Below are positions 12,535 through 25,776 of a DNA stretch of 64,000 nucleotides, piece after piece. The DNA comes from Hymenolepis diminuta (taxonomy: Eukaryota; Platyhelminthes; Cestoda; Cyclophyllidea; Hymenolepididae): positions 698,514-762,513 of the forward strand of contig CAADRB010000043.1 in the NCBI GenBank assembly GCA_900708905.1. The letters run 5' to 3'. Position 1 is the stretch's first letter. Each line of letters starts with the position of its first letter. Position numbers and translations under genes: made by a program. The notes under the pieces are model-generated. The model saw only the letters and a program-made list of their open reading frames with translations, did not search any database and was not told the origin of the DNA.

Positions 12535-15500
12535 TTACTGAGGTGGGGGTTGGTTTGGTGGTGGAATTTGTGGCATCGGATACATGGGCATAGCATATTG
12601 GTAACCATACATTCCATACCCCGGTATTTGTGTCATTGGTTGCTCTATAATAGAAACAATTGAAATGTTATCTTTAATATTACAACGCAAAAAAATACAA
12701 ACTTGTTCAACTAAATTATTTTGATAAAACCGTTGTTGTTAAGAATTAGGAAAGAACATGTCTCGAAGAGGAATTCAAGAATTTTCACACTCGCTTTAAT
12801 TCCTTCAGTGAAATCTGATTTCTTCGAAGCCCAATATTTGAGAAATCTGTCAATCCTAAATTTAACTTGAAAACTTTCGAAAAAACTACTCAGAATAGAC
12901 ATCTCAAGGTTAAAGAGTCACCTTTAATAAGTAAGCCGTAATATTAACCGTAACAGGTATCAATTGTCCGTTTTCGGCCGCAAGTGAAATGCCGTAATTG
13001 ACATTCAAGGATTTCACTGTTCTCATTTTATATTTTGACTTCCAATGCAGCTTCGACTTGGAATGATCAATTCTGGATGATAATATTCAATGAAAGCTTT
13101 TAACAGTGACAATTATTCTTCCTTTTGCAGATCAAATGCGGATAATACGAAAGATTACATACGATAGCGAAAAAGTGGGAATAGCTGCATTACCAATTTC
13201 TTCTTTTCAAGCTCGCTGTGTTCGACATGAAGTTTCCTTGCACTAGCTGAGATCACTAGCGTAAGAGTAGTTTTACCTCTATTATTTCCGAACAATTAGA
13301 AGCTTTACAGGTCTTTGTCAGCTTCCCCCATACTTCTATTGCCTCAGATGTGAGACAGAGAAAACAGTCTCATCTCAATTTAGCGATACAAAGACTAATT
13401 GAAGAATTGTACACGAGGTTCTCTCAGAATCTGGTGTTATTTGAGTATAAACATAACCTTACTTATCGCCACCAACCTCTACCATGGCCTTGATGGTTAT
13501 GCAGGGTGTGGTGTCAATCAAGCACTTACGTGGATAGCCTTGAGGTGGGACAGTATATTGCGGCCAGAATCCCATTGATGGAGGAGCTCCGTACATAGGG
13601 GGTGCATTGGGGGGAGGTGGATTTGGATTAGTCGGTAGTGGAGGCTGTGCTGGAGGTACATTCGTATTGGAGGTGGGTGCAGTAGGGGGTGGTGGTCGTG
13701 GCGGTGGAGTATTAACATTCGACAATCTGCCCGGTCGTTCTAATGAACAAATAAAAATTGGATAGAAGAGGATATATTAATACACAAATCACCGTTTAAG
13801 ACAATTGAAAACTAAATTCAAGCGTTTCCAAGCCCATTTGAAGTATATACAACACTTGACTAAAATGGAGGGGTATATGGAGTCCCTTTTATGAGAAACT
13901 AGCATCTACTACTTCTTATTGATCAGAATTAGCCGGGAGGGTTGGACACTGATCTCTGGACCTCTGACCTGGCAGACGTGCGCTTTGACAACTGCATCAG
14001 CGATGCACACAAATTCAAGAATTGGTTTATCGGTCTACCTATGGTAATAGCAATTTTCAATAAAACAAATGGGTTCTCTTCGAAAACAGATGTTGTGAAT
14101 CACATTTTAAATAGAAATTTAATCACGGTACTCATTTAGGCCCATTCAATAAAACACCGCATACATCGATACACTCCAATCCAACTGCACAACTTTTGAT
14201 GCATAAAATGAATTCAACACGAAGTAAAATAAATACATCTCTAATTAGTCGTTATATGCCTAGAAGGGTGAGAGATAAGTGAAATCAAATAGATTTCGTG
14301 GCACAAAAATCTGAACAAATCAACAAACAGATTAAAAGCGGAAATAAAGTCTGAGATTTGGATCATGGGTGATCACAATTTTGGTATACTTAACGAAATC
14401 AGTAAAAATTTGAACAAAGAGCTTCCGTTAAATTTTAGCTTACAGTTTTTAAAAACTACTGATAATGATTAATTGAGCTAAATTTTTAAAACTATAAATT
14501 GTAGCCAATGCCAACTAAAGGTTACGAAAACAGAACCACCCGACCATTTCACTCCCTGCAATTCCAGAAATACATTCTCTGACTTGTCAAACATGCAATT
14601 CGATGAGTGCAACCCATCTATGGTGAAAAGACGTCACTACATATTTAAAAAACCTCCAGCCTAACTACTTACTACCCAAATATCTCAACCCACAAAGACA
14701 TGACCTTTAAAAAGCAAATTTCACATTTCACTCATTATTAAATGTCATACTGAAAATATCGAACTTCCACTTTTGATAAGAACTATGTCAATTTAAAAGA
14801 TTGGCGAGCCTTAGTTTGCTAAAAATGAAGTTCTCGTCACATTGTCCCACAAACTAATTGTTTTTTGCTTACAAGCATATCAAAAAGGGAAATATACACA
14901 GATTTCCAGCTTATATAAAAAAATTAAAATTGAAACAGATTAAGTCCAAAGATTAGATCTAAAATGCAGCATTATATAAAATGAAACCAAAGAAAATCAA
15001 AATCGTCTTAAACGTAATTTATGAGAATTTTTACATCAATACGTATTTTTCGTCTTCAACTATCCTAAAATAAATAGGATTCAGAGCTCAGTCCATAATT
15101 TCCCAATCTACATGCGCAGATGTTACATATGTAAGTTGTTGCAGACTTGCACGCTGCTTAATTAAAATACCATTTCTAAGTGTACATGTACTAACAAATC
15201 GAATTAGAGAAGCCCAACTTCAAATGCCATGTAACCGATGATAATCCCAGACTGATTGTAATCTCAAAATGAACACTAACGAGGGTTTTGGTAGAATTAG
15301 ACATGATCGGCATGTTTACCGGCATATTAGTACAGTTGTTCAAGACATTATTAATAAGTTCCAAGCTCATCGAAGGGAAGCAGTTTCCAAGACTGATCTT
15401 GAACAAAGGGAAGCATTCTGGAGCCTCTCTGAAGAGAAAACCAAATTCTAAGACCATTTTGACCAGTATGATAGGTCATTTCGCCCACTGAAACCATGAC

Positions 15501-18500
15501 CTTGGGACCTGTAGATACACACGTTGATCGCTATGTTATCGGGGGAGAGCTAATAATTAAATAATCAATAGAGAAGAGCAACCCATCCGACACGCAAGTA
15601 ACTCATTTTCATTTAAGGAGTAGAAAGGTAATTAATCTTACCTGGAAAGGTACCAGCACTTTCCGCAGTAATTTCCCTCGAGATATCCTTCATGAGCTCT
15701 TGCTTTTCTGTCTGTCTCGCAAACACGTAATCAGTCACCTAACAAAAAACGAAAATCAAATTATCAAACAACCACGAAGAAAAGCAACGCAACAAATGAC
15801 TGGAACGCACTTTATTCTGGAACTTGACTAGAATACCCGTCAGATCAGCGTAGAAGGTGATGCCCTGACCAACATCCTGGAGGAGTTGTTCATAAGCTTC
15901 AGCAGCCAGAATGAGGGTCGTGAGAACAGTAGCATCGTTCTTCTGCTTGCCAAAAATGTCCTCATAGGTCTTTTGGATATCAGAAAGAAGTTCAGTTTGT
16001 TTATCCAAGCTCTCCCTGACACAATCACGAGCTATTTCAAGGGCTTTATTAATGTGCTCAGTTGCAAGGTCTTGAGCATTAGAAATTGCAGAAGTCTTAT
16101 TGTACACTTTGAGGTACTCATTGGCTATGGAATGAAAAACAAGGAAATGACGAGATATATGCATTTCACTGCGATACTATGGTAAAAAGGCTAATTGAAC
16201 CTAATCATCTACGGATAACAACATTAACTTCTAAATTGATATTCTTTATCGTTAAGTGATATTTTAATCATTTGTATGCTACTGATGGTTTTAATATAAG
16301 TTCCAATAAAAAACAGTACGCATATTTACCTTATATTAAAAGAAGAATCAATTTTTAATATTAATTTTAGTAGAAAATAAACCCTGAAAATGTAAGAATT
16401 TCTCCAATTCTACTAACTTTATCCATTCAAAAGTTAGATTGAGAGAATGCATTGTCATCAATGTTAACAAGTTTTCTAGCGGTTATTCAACGTTTCCAAA
16501 AAAACATAAATAATCGTTTTTAAAGAAATATCAAAATATAAGAATCAAAAGCAAATGGTAGTATCCAAAAATATAATATAGACTAGAAAAAAAGCACTGA
16601 CGTAATCTCTTATTCGAAACTTCAAATTATGATAAAAACGAAATCTAATCTAACTTAAAATAAAGTCCTAGTGTCGAAGAGATTTATAAACAGTCACCAA
16701 ACCAAACTTTACTGGCCCATCAATCTTAAATATCGAAATTCGGCATCGGTTTAAGGAATAAGGTTTACTTTCAGTTAAAAAAATGATTAAAATAATATGG
16801 TACATACTCAAGCTTTCGGGGAGAGTAGTTTCTTCTAACTGCTTCACCAAATCTACCCGTTCTTTCTTCATGTTTTCAACTTGATCACAGAGATTTTTAA
16901 GAACCCGCTTCTTTGACGAACTGCCAGTATCCGAAGATGGACTGGAGCATTCATTTCCCATTTTACTCAAGATATACTTACTCAAATCACTAGTGGAACC
17001 ACTGAGAACACTGAATGAAGCCTCCTGACTATTGAATCGATCTTTGAGACCCTTATCTGTTTTTCCAGCCTGGTTCAACAATTCACGGTGTTTATCAAGT
17101 TCAGCCTTCCATTGGGTGTTCAGCTTACTGGACTCTTGACGGTTCCACTTATCGCCATATTTCATACGCAATTCATTGTCGGTCCTCTCCTCTTCATTCA
17201 ACGTACTAGTAATCTAAAAGTGACAAAGCCATCCAATTATACCATCTCGAACTAATGAGATTAAAATTAAAATCACAGGCGAAAAACGTACATCCGCGAC
17301 AATTTCTGCATTCCTAGTGTTACCATCAGTCAAAGAAGAGACTTTTTCCCTCAGTGCATTAACGCCGCCATTCTGCCTAATTATAGCAGTCTTTTCAAGA
17401 AGGGATTTGGGAATAACATCATCAGAACCGTTAAGAGATTCTACCGCAGCTGGAAGATTAAGCGACGCCATGACACCATTGCAAGTTCCAGTGGCTTCAC
17501 GCAGTTTTTGCACCTCGGCACCGACCATTTGTCTCTTAACACCCTCTGCCATTTGGTTGGCATTGTACACCTGAATGGGTACAAGAGTCTTGAATAGATC
17601 TTTAGGGGGTTTTCCTTCGAGAGGGAATTCAACAGGAAGCTTCTTTGCAACCACAGCGACACCGACTGAACTAAGTGTCTTAACATCGGGAATTAACTCA
17701 TGATAAATCAAATCATTGTCTCTTTTAGCTCGATCCCTCATTTTTTCAACTTTCGACGTAAAATCCTTCATGGCGGAAATCTTCTTGCAGAGAGCTAAAG
17801 TTTTCTATAAATAGGAAAATAGAGCGGTTAAACTATTAAGAAAAAACATAGGAAATGAACCGAATCTCTCACATTCAATCGGGCGACTTGTTCACCGAAA
17901 TTCTGTTCAGTCTCAGCGGCTAAAGCACCGTGGTACTCAGCGTAGACCTCCATAGTAGCAGCTTTAGTTGAAATAGTACTAGACCAGTCTTTTGGAAGAT
18001 ATGGCTTCAAAGATGGCAGACTGATAACTTGCAACGCTTCTTTATAAAGAATATGTGCTTGAAAGGCTAATTTTGCAATAATTAACGGTTTCATATCGTC
18101 TAAAAAAGAACAAACAATAAATAAACATGACTGCCGAAGTAGTTAGCAATGCGGGCAGAACCACTCACCTTTCTCCGCTTTAGTGAAAATACATTCTTGA
18201 GCTTGTGCCACCATTAAACTAGCGTATCCATCCAGGGCCTCGTTCGACATATCCCAGGTTGGTGATTGTGAATAGCAGGAAGGTAACATTGATTTGACAA
18301 AATCAAACAGACCAGCTGATACTTGAAAAGACTTAGCCGCAGTTTTGAGACCAGAATCATCGTCAAAATTTTGGCCTTTTGCAATCTGACTGTGGACAGC
18401 GGCAAGGTTGAAAAGCATACAACATCGGTCGAAACTAGCGTTAAATCCCTCTACAGCACGATTGTTGTAAAAATAATATACAATTTACTCATTGAGCTCC

Positions 18501-18908
18501 TGAAAACTTTTGAATTGCCACAGAAACAGTCAAACCATTTGTATGAAATTGGTATATCTGTATTTGTTAGCGGAATACGTTGTTCCAGATCTTCAAGTAA
18601 GTCATAATATCTAAAGTGGTAAAAATAAATTAGAAAAACCAACTTTAAACATAAACACTGTTATACAACATTTTTTTAACTCGTTAAATCAAAATGAAAT
18701 ATACTTACGTCGCAATAAGTTTCGCAGTACTTTCGTGCCCGTCATCAAGCCTCGCCAAAATCTCGTTACGAATTTTTTGGATGTGTTCCAAACCCTTCTT
18801 GCATGAGGCTGCCTGCCCAGCTCCCATATTACTTTTAAGGTAATGCTCGATTGGTTTCACCAAAATCGCTTCACTTCCTTTTTTACAGGGCACACTGATG
18901 TAAACCAT
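12535..18908 (-). CDS. PDCD6IP: ALIX / PDCD6IP, ESCRT-associated Bro1-domain protein, complete
   Basis: Cytosolic adaptor that recruits ESCRT-III for endosomal vesicle budding, cytokinesis and membrane repair. Ten minus-strand exons: 18908-18709, 18610-18489, 18450-18169, 18099-17873, 17804-17292, 17213-16808, 16124-15811, 15738-15642, 13739-13530 and 12644-12535 (TAA). All introns are GT-AG, and the 2481 nt stay in frame, giving 826 aa (human about 868). Bro1 domain about 1-350: WFDCF, then MLFNLAAVHSQIAKGQN, LMVAQAQECIF and DNDLIYHELIPDVK. V domain about 355-705, coiled coil: NGVMASLNLPAAVE, EEERTDNELRMKYGDKW, ILVKFQNK. Proline-rich tail 720-826 with a P-T-A-P motif at 739-742 (the TSG101-binding late motif) and a Tyr/Met/Pro-rich end. 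Start at ATG 18908 (MVYISVPCKKGSEAI). Intron 8 (1.9 kb) carries two SINE-like copies. Confidence 0.95.
13530..13739 (-). other. ALIX exon 9: proline-rich exon with PTAP motif
   Basis: Encodes NTPPPRPPPPTAPTSNTN and then a Pro/Asn-rich run to GFWPQYTVPPQGYP. The apparent 88-aa reading frame here runs past the GTAAGT donor at 13529, so its last residues are intronic. Confidence 0.85.
13862..14012 (-). repeat. SINE-like repeat copy in ALIX intron 8
   Basis: On the plus strand it holds ACTGATCTCTGGACCTCTGA and CTGGCAGACGTGCGCTTTGA, shared with copies at 41620, 43780 and 60490. The body contains CTACTACTTCTTATTGATCAGAATTA. Read on the minus strand the head is tRNA-like. Confidence 0.7.
15365..15545 (-). 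repeat. SINE-like repeat copy in ALIX intron 8, diverged
   Basis: Plus-strand order GGGAAGCATTCTGGAGCCTC, then GAAGAGAAAACCAAATTCTA, then CTTGGGACCTG and ACACGTTGATCGCTATG matches the order of the body and head blocks in the better-preserved copies. The short open frames here are repeat sequence, not genes. Confidence 0.55.
18451..18488 (-). other. 38-nt micro-intron in ALIX
   Basis: GTAAATTG...GCTGTAG on the minus strand. Splicing gives RSSM-K-GFNASFDRCCMLFN, matching the spacing between the Trp motif and the LFN motif in Bro1 domains. Confidence 0.85.
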
Positions 18909-20120
18909 ATCTCTCGGAAATTAGCAAAGCGAAATGCGCGGTGCTGCCGCGTTTTAATTTTGAAATTTTGATATACTTTGAACGAATTGGTATATAATTT
19001 TTTCTACCATTAAAATAACGGTTTTTATAAAGAACATACTTAACCTTAATTGTTCTCCCTCCAACATGCCTTCTTTACATTTATTGGCATCGCATAAAAA
19101 TATTTTTTCCATTTTCAGTTTATATGCTGAAATGATTTATGGCTGTCTGAAGTTGCTATACTCCTTAGAAACCCTTGAATTATAAATCGCTTTTTTTTTC
19201 AATTCTGAGTGTGCCGATTTCTAATAAATGATATTTGACCCCTTCATTTGCCGAGTGATTAAAATTCACTAATTATTCTGGTTTTGATTAGACGGGTAAA
19301 ATTGACTAATTTTACAGCATGACCTCTGACTTCATTTGCGCACTTGTACCGTCTTTTATCGTACGATATCGTTTTCTCTTGGTTTTTTACTATCCTACCT
19401 GAAGCAAAGATTATCCTGAAACTGAAGTCGTGATCAACGCAAAACTTTTAATAATCTGCTATTATAATTTTTTTCGTTTTAATATATTATTATGCATAAT
19501 GAATGAGCGAGGGTATACCGAAGAGAATAATTTGCAATTCATTCTCATTTTTACACCTGCATATATTAGCCAATATTATTTAATATTTATCTTAAAAATC
19601 GTCAAAATTGCTACATCTAAACGGACATATTATCATATTGCTTATATATTCTTGATCATATCAAGGCGATTCAATTAAAAGACCATTTTCATGAATACAT
19701 TTCTTATGTAGGAAAACTTCCACTGAAGTGTAAACAAAGCAGTATAACAGAGCCAGCACACAGCCATACCTAATAAAAAATTAATTAAATTATTTTAACG
19801 AGGTTTAAAGAGTCAAGCTCTGTGAGTAAGGCGACAGAAAATCCAATGCTCTTTTAGTTCAATCCCCATTATTCTTTTTTTCTCTGTTCCCATTTTATGC
19901 AATTGCAGATATTCAAGAACTGATTAATAGCACTATGTTAAATGACGAGTTCTTATTTTCAGAACATAAGTTAAAATGCTACTTTTACAAAAAATGATTA
20001 AAATGGCAAATACTTAGATATAATTATAATTATAGTTTTACTCATCTCTTTTAGCATACGCTGAGTGGAGTCGTAGAAAATTTTGGCAAGTTTATAAGAA
20101 AACTGTTGCGCATATGCACG

Positions 20121-20148
20121 TATATATATATATATATATATATATATA
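20121..20148. repeat. (TA)14 microsatellite
   Basis: Uninterrupted TA repeat of 28 bp. Confidence 0.95.
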
Positions 20149-22779
20149 ATGCTACTTAAACTGAAATTTATTAATACATTACAGATTATCATATCTCCAA
20201 TTTATTATGGCAATTCTACTTTAAACTGACGTCGTTAATGATCTTGGTCATTCATGAACTTTGTTCGATTTCTTAGTGAAATTATCAGACCAGCGCAAGC
20301 AACAAGTACTAAACCCCTTTTAAAAGTTTTCTTATCAAAATAAAGTTCTCAATTTTGCTCTTAATCATAATAAAATGCTCGAAAAGCATGAAAAGTTACG
20401 GAAAAAATGATATGCACTCAAGAAATCATCCCAATGATCCATGTTTTTACCATTGCCTTTTTCCATATTTCAACATTTTCGTGCAAAATTAGACGATCAA
20501 AACTGCTTAATTCTCTAAGTTAGAAGGTAACGTTTTCTAATAACGAAAACTAGTGAACAATAAGGTTAAAATTTTGAAGTTATCTATCATTTTTCCTTTA
20601 CCCATTCATCTTTCGCAGGGTGAGCCAAATTTCAGAAGTGGATATGACTGACAATCAGTCTAGAGAATATAAATATAATATTATTTAAACCAAAATTTTT
20701 AATGCGTAAGAGATTGCCATTGTAAATCATTTTCTCGGTATTTCAATATCATCCAGCCCACGTACTAGAGAGAAGTTATGAGATCGGCATTGACAATCAT
20801 ATTAACACTCAAGCACGTCAGCTGAGTAGGAGCCACTTCGTGAATCTGACCACTGAAACACCACATCAAGATCAACAGTCACGATAAGTGTTAAACATCG
20901 GGTCTTAAAATCTTTTCATGTAAATCAAGAATTTTGCTATCTACAATTTAAAACCTATTGGGAATTAAGCTGAATATTTATTTTCGACGACAATTAAGTA
21001 GAATTTAAAAGATTTTGCCTTCTAATAGAAAATCCAGAGAGAGTATATGATAAAAGGAAGATTTGCCTATTTTCTCTTAAATATATATTTCATTATCTAA
21101 TTGTGAATATTTCGTCTGTGCACCATAAAAGTCAAAGTCGTCAGATTTTGATCGAGGTGTTTGGACAAGTTATTACGTTCACGTTCATAATTTCAAGTCA
21201 GCTTATATCGAATAGCAATTAATTCACAAATAAATTGATGAAAGGTTAATTGAAAATGCTTTTTGAACTGCTGTTTGGTAATTCCTAAATTGGTGACCTC
21301 GGTTTTTGTTACTTCCGCATTTTGTCACCCCAGGAAACTGGTGACTCTGTTGGCGTTCATCCTTCTGTAAAACAATAGCTGTAATAATCAAAAGACTTTT
21401 TAATGAGCTAACTAATCTGCTATTTCAAGGTCATTGAATCATGACCACACACAAAAAGAAACACAGCATGCATAATACATTACAGGATCAATGAGATTAA
21501 TTGGAAAATCGACATTTGAAATTGAGTCTCTGTTAAATGATCAAAACAAGCATTTAAAATAGAAACCAGTCTGAAAAAATACTTCTATAGAATAAGACTT
21601 TTTAGACTACTTTAAGGTAGTTGAATGAATTAATATGAGTGATCAGTGTTGTGGCGGTTTTGAACGTTTAAATTACTGAAGACTTTCTGCCCCTGCTTTT
21701 GACAATAAAAGAGTTTAATTCCACGGCCAAGTTGTTATTATTCTTAAACGTTTGGGAATAATTCTATTGCCAGAATCAATCTCAAAAAACATTGACATTT
21801 TAAGTTTGTTTCTAGAAGCAAATATTAAATCACCCCTTTGAAAGCATATTACATTTATAATATTGCAGAAAGAAGTTTGCTTAGCGTCTTCAAATGTTAA
21901 CTGGAAAAAAACGAAAACTCTTATCTTCAAAACTTTCAAATTGAATGCAGAGGGAGACTGAACATATTAGCAGCGAGTCGAATATATCACCTCTTTTCAC
22001 TTAACCATTCTATAGCTATGAATGCACAGTTACATTTGTAAGCTCTTATCTACCATCAGAAATATTAGAAATTGTTTATAAGATGGTTGACAACTCTTTG
22101 TTCACGAAAACAGGCATAATAGGCAACATTCTGCTCGACAGACCTTCAACCAAATTGACCACGTACAAATTAACGATATTGAGAGAGTCCTTCTTTCATT
22201 ATTGAAATTTGTATATTTCACTCTCCTCTCGTCCCTGTATTTAAAGCTCTACTCTCTCTGTACAGTCTCAAAAGTGTGAAATTTACGTGACAATTCTCGG
22301 TTCAATACATTTGATAGCAGAAGTCACGCCGTAAAAATAAATGAAAGTAAGAAAGTCTAGTGGCTTCCCTATTATCGCTACAGTTTCTACAAAGCAAAGA
22401 CATACAAATTCTTTAAAACCCCAAACTTAGACATATCTCCGTTTATTATCCAGATTCTACCAACAAACTAATGCTTTAAGTCATCTTTATTTTAATCCAT
22501 TTCTAAAAGAGAACTCAGAGAGAAGACAAAATGTTAACTTGATGCCAGCCGAAATTCAAATTGCAGCTTCAAAATGTTTAGAATTAAAATCAATTAATTC
22601 AGGGTGTTTTTCACATTTAACAACTAAACTGGTTTCATTCAAGCTTGCACTTCTAAATGCTTTATTATGACAGTCGATGTCAATTAGTTATCTCTAAAAA
22701 ATATAGGAAAGTTTCGTAAAAACAGAATTTCATCATGTGAACTTCACCGAATCAAAACTCGCCAGTCAAAATAGTTAAT

Positions 22780-22800
22780 TTATTATTATTATTATTATTA
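22780..22800. repeat. (TTA)7 microsatellite
   Basis: 21 bp of TTA/ATT trinucleotide repeat. Confidence 0.9.
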
Positions 22801-24697
22801 GATCATTAAATTAATTCATTATCCATGAAAATGTTCGATTTGACCTTAGTGTTTGACTCAGAGCCACTTGAAATTAAAAATTTTAATTTTTGGATAAGCA
22901 CTAAAATGCACAATTTTGCTGAAATTATCTTAAAATATCTTGCTTATTCAGAATATTCAATCGATATAATTTAAGCCATGAGTCACAAATTATTTGAATT
23001 CGTGAATATGCAGCGAATCAGCTTAATTAAATCTCTTTTTCATTTTAATTGGCAACATTTACCATTCCTGTGATATTTCACTTTGAATTTACATTTTACA
23101 TTAGTTTGTGTATTCAGAACGATGGGAAAAGTCGAATCCAAGGCCCCAAATAGTGTCGTTCGTTCAGATAAATATTTGTTAATGTTTTAATTTTAGCGCC
23201 AGTTTTGGCATTCTTTCTAGAAAAAAATATAATTACTAGTAAATTATCTCGTTTTTTGAGACAACAAGTTCGGCATAAAAATGAAAGTCCGTTTCTCTTG
23301 GAATCTACAAGTCCAACTCCCAGCCAGAGGAGAAGGAAAAACAATTTCTCATTATTATGGCTAAAATTTCTTATAGTTCAACTCGAACTATGCCCAATAT
23401 AGGATAGTTCAAATTAGTTCACATAAACAATTTAAAGCTTTACCAGTATTTAAATGATAATGTGAATAAACAAATATTACTTTAGCTTCGCCATGTGGAA
23501 ATATTTGATATTTTTCGTAATTATATTTTCACCTTGACAATTTCGTTTTAAAATTGCGGAATTCATTCAAAATATGTTTAATGCTTCGAATGCTTGAATT
23601 CTAGTGGCTTATTCCCCACTAGGTGCACTCAAAGCATAAACAATTTCTATCCTTCAATAATACATATGTAACATATGAAGCACACATACTCAGTCCACTC
23701 AAGATAAAATCAAATCCACTCAGATTATGCAACTAGTTGACTAAAACGTATGCAATATTTCGTTTTAATTTGAAGAAAATAGGATGCCACCGAACTTCCA
23801 TCTGCGGCGGATGCTACACAAATAAGTCATTTTCTAAAGCTTAGAAATTCTTTTCAAATAGCCTCTAACAGAGTCCTCTAGTATAAATTTGCCTCCAAAT
23901 TTATCGGCCGGGCTATGGTCACAGTAGCAAGAACAAAAAGGTGTAGAATGGAGAGAGCAATATTCGAACGACTGTTGACTCTGGAGCAATTGATGTCCCT
24001 TTAAATGTCCCCGATAACTTGTATATTCAGATGAGGTCAATAAATTTACATTTTAGATTGATAAATTGTCTAGACTAATTGCCAAGATATAAGAAGCAGA
24101 ATTTGGCCGCATACATTTTATCAAAAACAAAGAAGGCGAAGGAATGGAACGCAAGTTATCCCTTAAACAGGCACTCTTTGATCCTAATTTTTTATTAATG
24201 AAATCTCTAAACCAGTGATCTGGTAATTTTCCAGACATAAATTCTAAATAATAAATGATTTCCACTTCCAAACGCGGATTCTGTCAAATTAGTAATATCG
24301 GTAATGAAAAAAATTTAAATAAACAAATTTTATTTAATGATTAGATGCTGCACATGGCAGCATTTTTAGAATATATATCACTTTTGAGATGGGTTTAATG
24401 TCTAAAACGACAGGCACTTAAATTGCATCTTAATTTAGCTTACATTGTGAACATTTTAATTGTGTAGTGAATAAAGTTCTGTTATGACAAACCAATGAGG
24501 ATAATCTATCAAATTTCCCATAGCCATCAAGCAAGCGATTTCAAGTAATGTTTAAGCGTTTAAATTTAATGAATCATCGCTAAATTGCATGATGAAATAT
24601 CGGTCGAGAAAATCCATTATTGACCAGCTGGCAGTTTTCGGTTTAAACTTAAAAAGATACAATTCAGGTGATATTTATTTTTTTGTGTAAAACGTAC

Positions 24698-24703
24698 TTT
24701 ATT
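24698..24703 (-). promoter_or_regulatory. AATAAA polyadenylation signal for the LicD gene
   Basis: AATAAA on the minus strand, 17 nt after the stop codon at 24723-24721. This implies a very short 3' UTR. Confidence 0.5.
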
Positions 24704-24720
24704 TAGGATCAGAAAAATGG

Positions 24721-25776
24721 TTAGGGGCATGAAAATTTTTCATGTATCGCAGTAAATTCTAATGCATCAATTTCATCTGAACGCAGAAGAGTCTGTATCT
24801 TGTGATGCGTTTTGCCATTTCCATCTACCAGATATTCATCGCAAAATAGTAGTCGATCGCTTCTGCTAGAAGTAACGGAAGAAGGGCAGCGTTTAACAAA
24901 TGGATGTTTATCCAGAAGACTACTACAATTTACCGTTTCCGAGTCGACTGCATGCTCTAGAGCGTGTGAATAATAGGCTGAAACGCAAACATCATTATCA
25001 GCATAGTAGGTTTTTAGCATATGAATGGGATTACGCGGTGCTGGATACCATTGGCCTCCAAATGGCCTATATGTCACAGGAAAGATCTTTGTGAGGTCAT
25101 AATCGATCGATTCCCACGTTATCTCCCTAGCCGTATGACTTCCGATCCTTTGAAAGTATAGAATGTCCAGAAAGGGCCATGACCATGTATAACCGGGTAT
25201 ACGAAAACTGCCAATAGTACTGGAATTGACATCCACACTTTCATCCAGAGGCTTAAAGAACAGTTTGTCACGAACTAGTTGTGAGGCCGTAGTAAACTCA
25301 GAGGACAGGTTCTTTAGAGCAGATTGAATTAATTTACGGTACTGAACATCTACACATACATCAACATCATCATCCCATGGAATCACATCATGATGCCTCA
25401 AAGACCCTATTAATGAGCCTGCAGAAAGAAACCATTGATTTTGAAGTTTGAGAGAAATCATAACTCGTTGAAACTCATTTAAAAGTCTTTTAAGTGAGTT
25501 ATATTGTCCTTGGCTCAATTTCAAGTCGAAATACTTTCCAGTTGACGTTCGAGTAAAGTTTGGTCTAATTGAATAAGGCCATGACATTGAAGAGAGATCT
25601 GGAAGAGACTCTAGATCAGGTCCGCGGTCTTGCAATACCAAATAAGGATCGGAATTTGTAAAAGTGGGATCCGAAAGTGCGATAGGTCTAATGAAAATCG
25701 ACCTCGGGTATGTTAATCGTATCACAAGCATGATTAGCAGGAAACCAAGTATACATTTAATATATTTTGAACAGTT
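24721..25776 (-). CDS. LicD-family (fukutin/FKRP-like) type II membrane transferase
   Basis: Probable nucleotidyltransferase-fold enzyme that moves a phosphorylated group from a nucleotide or CDP donor onto glycans in the ER/Golgi lumen; the substrate cannot be read from sequence. The open frame from ATG 25731 gives 336 aa. Key motif at residues 103-124: SAGSLIGS, then LRHHDVIPWDDDVD, the G-S-L...R-H-x-D-x-x-P-W-D-D-D-x-D signature with D120-D122 and D124 as likely metal ligands. A second block is GSFRIPGYTWSWPFLDILYF, with WDDD..DI spacing typical of LicD proteins. The frame stays open 15 codons upstream to 25776, after an AG acceptor-like site (25778-25777), and encodes KYIKCILGFLLIMLVIRL. 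That would be a signal-anchor, so a short 5' exon may be missing. N-x-S/T sites fit a luminal domain. Confidence 0.85.
   Translation of the reverse strand, partial: NCSKYIKCILGFLLIMLVIRLTYPRSIFIRPIALSDPTFTNSDPYLVLQDRGPDLESLPDLSSMSWPYSIRPNFTRTSTGKYFDLKLSQGQYNSLKRLLNEFQRVMISLKLQNQWFLSAGSLIGSLRHHDVIPWDDDVDVCVDVQYRKLIQSALKNLSSEFTTASQLVRDKLFFKPLDESVDVNSSTIGSFRIPGYTWSWPFLDILYFQRIGSHTAREITWESIDYDLTKIFPVTYRPFGGQWYPAPRNPIHMLKTYYADNDVCVSAYYSHALEHAVDSETVNCSSLLDKHPFVKRCPSSVTSSRSDRLLFCDEYLVDGNGKTHHKIQTLLRSDEIDALEFTAIHEKFSCP

Larger units (their letters stand above)
18909..24697. other. Intergenic stretch between ALIX and the LicD gene
   Basis: About 5.8 kb, AT-rich. Only short unlinked open frames. Contains a TA dinucleotide run and a TTA run, listed separately. 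Frames at 23834-24040 (-), 24053-24271 (-) and 23205-23402 (+) show no motif or splice partner that I recognise. Confidence 0.55.

Noticed and set aside
13518..13718. 66-aa His/Leu-rich minus-strand frame
   Set aside because: Out-of-frame shadow of the ALIX proline-rich exon.
15269..15491. Overlapping plus and minus frames of 60-88 aa in ALIX intron 8
   Set aside because: They coincide with a diverged SINE-like copy.
23834..24271. Two consecutive minus-strand frames downstream of LicD
   Set aside because: No motif, no good splice link between them, and a polyadenylation signal already ends the LicD gene at 24698.
24900..25094. Plus-strand 64-aa frame
   Set aside because: Shadow of the LicD gene.
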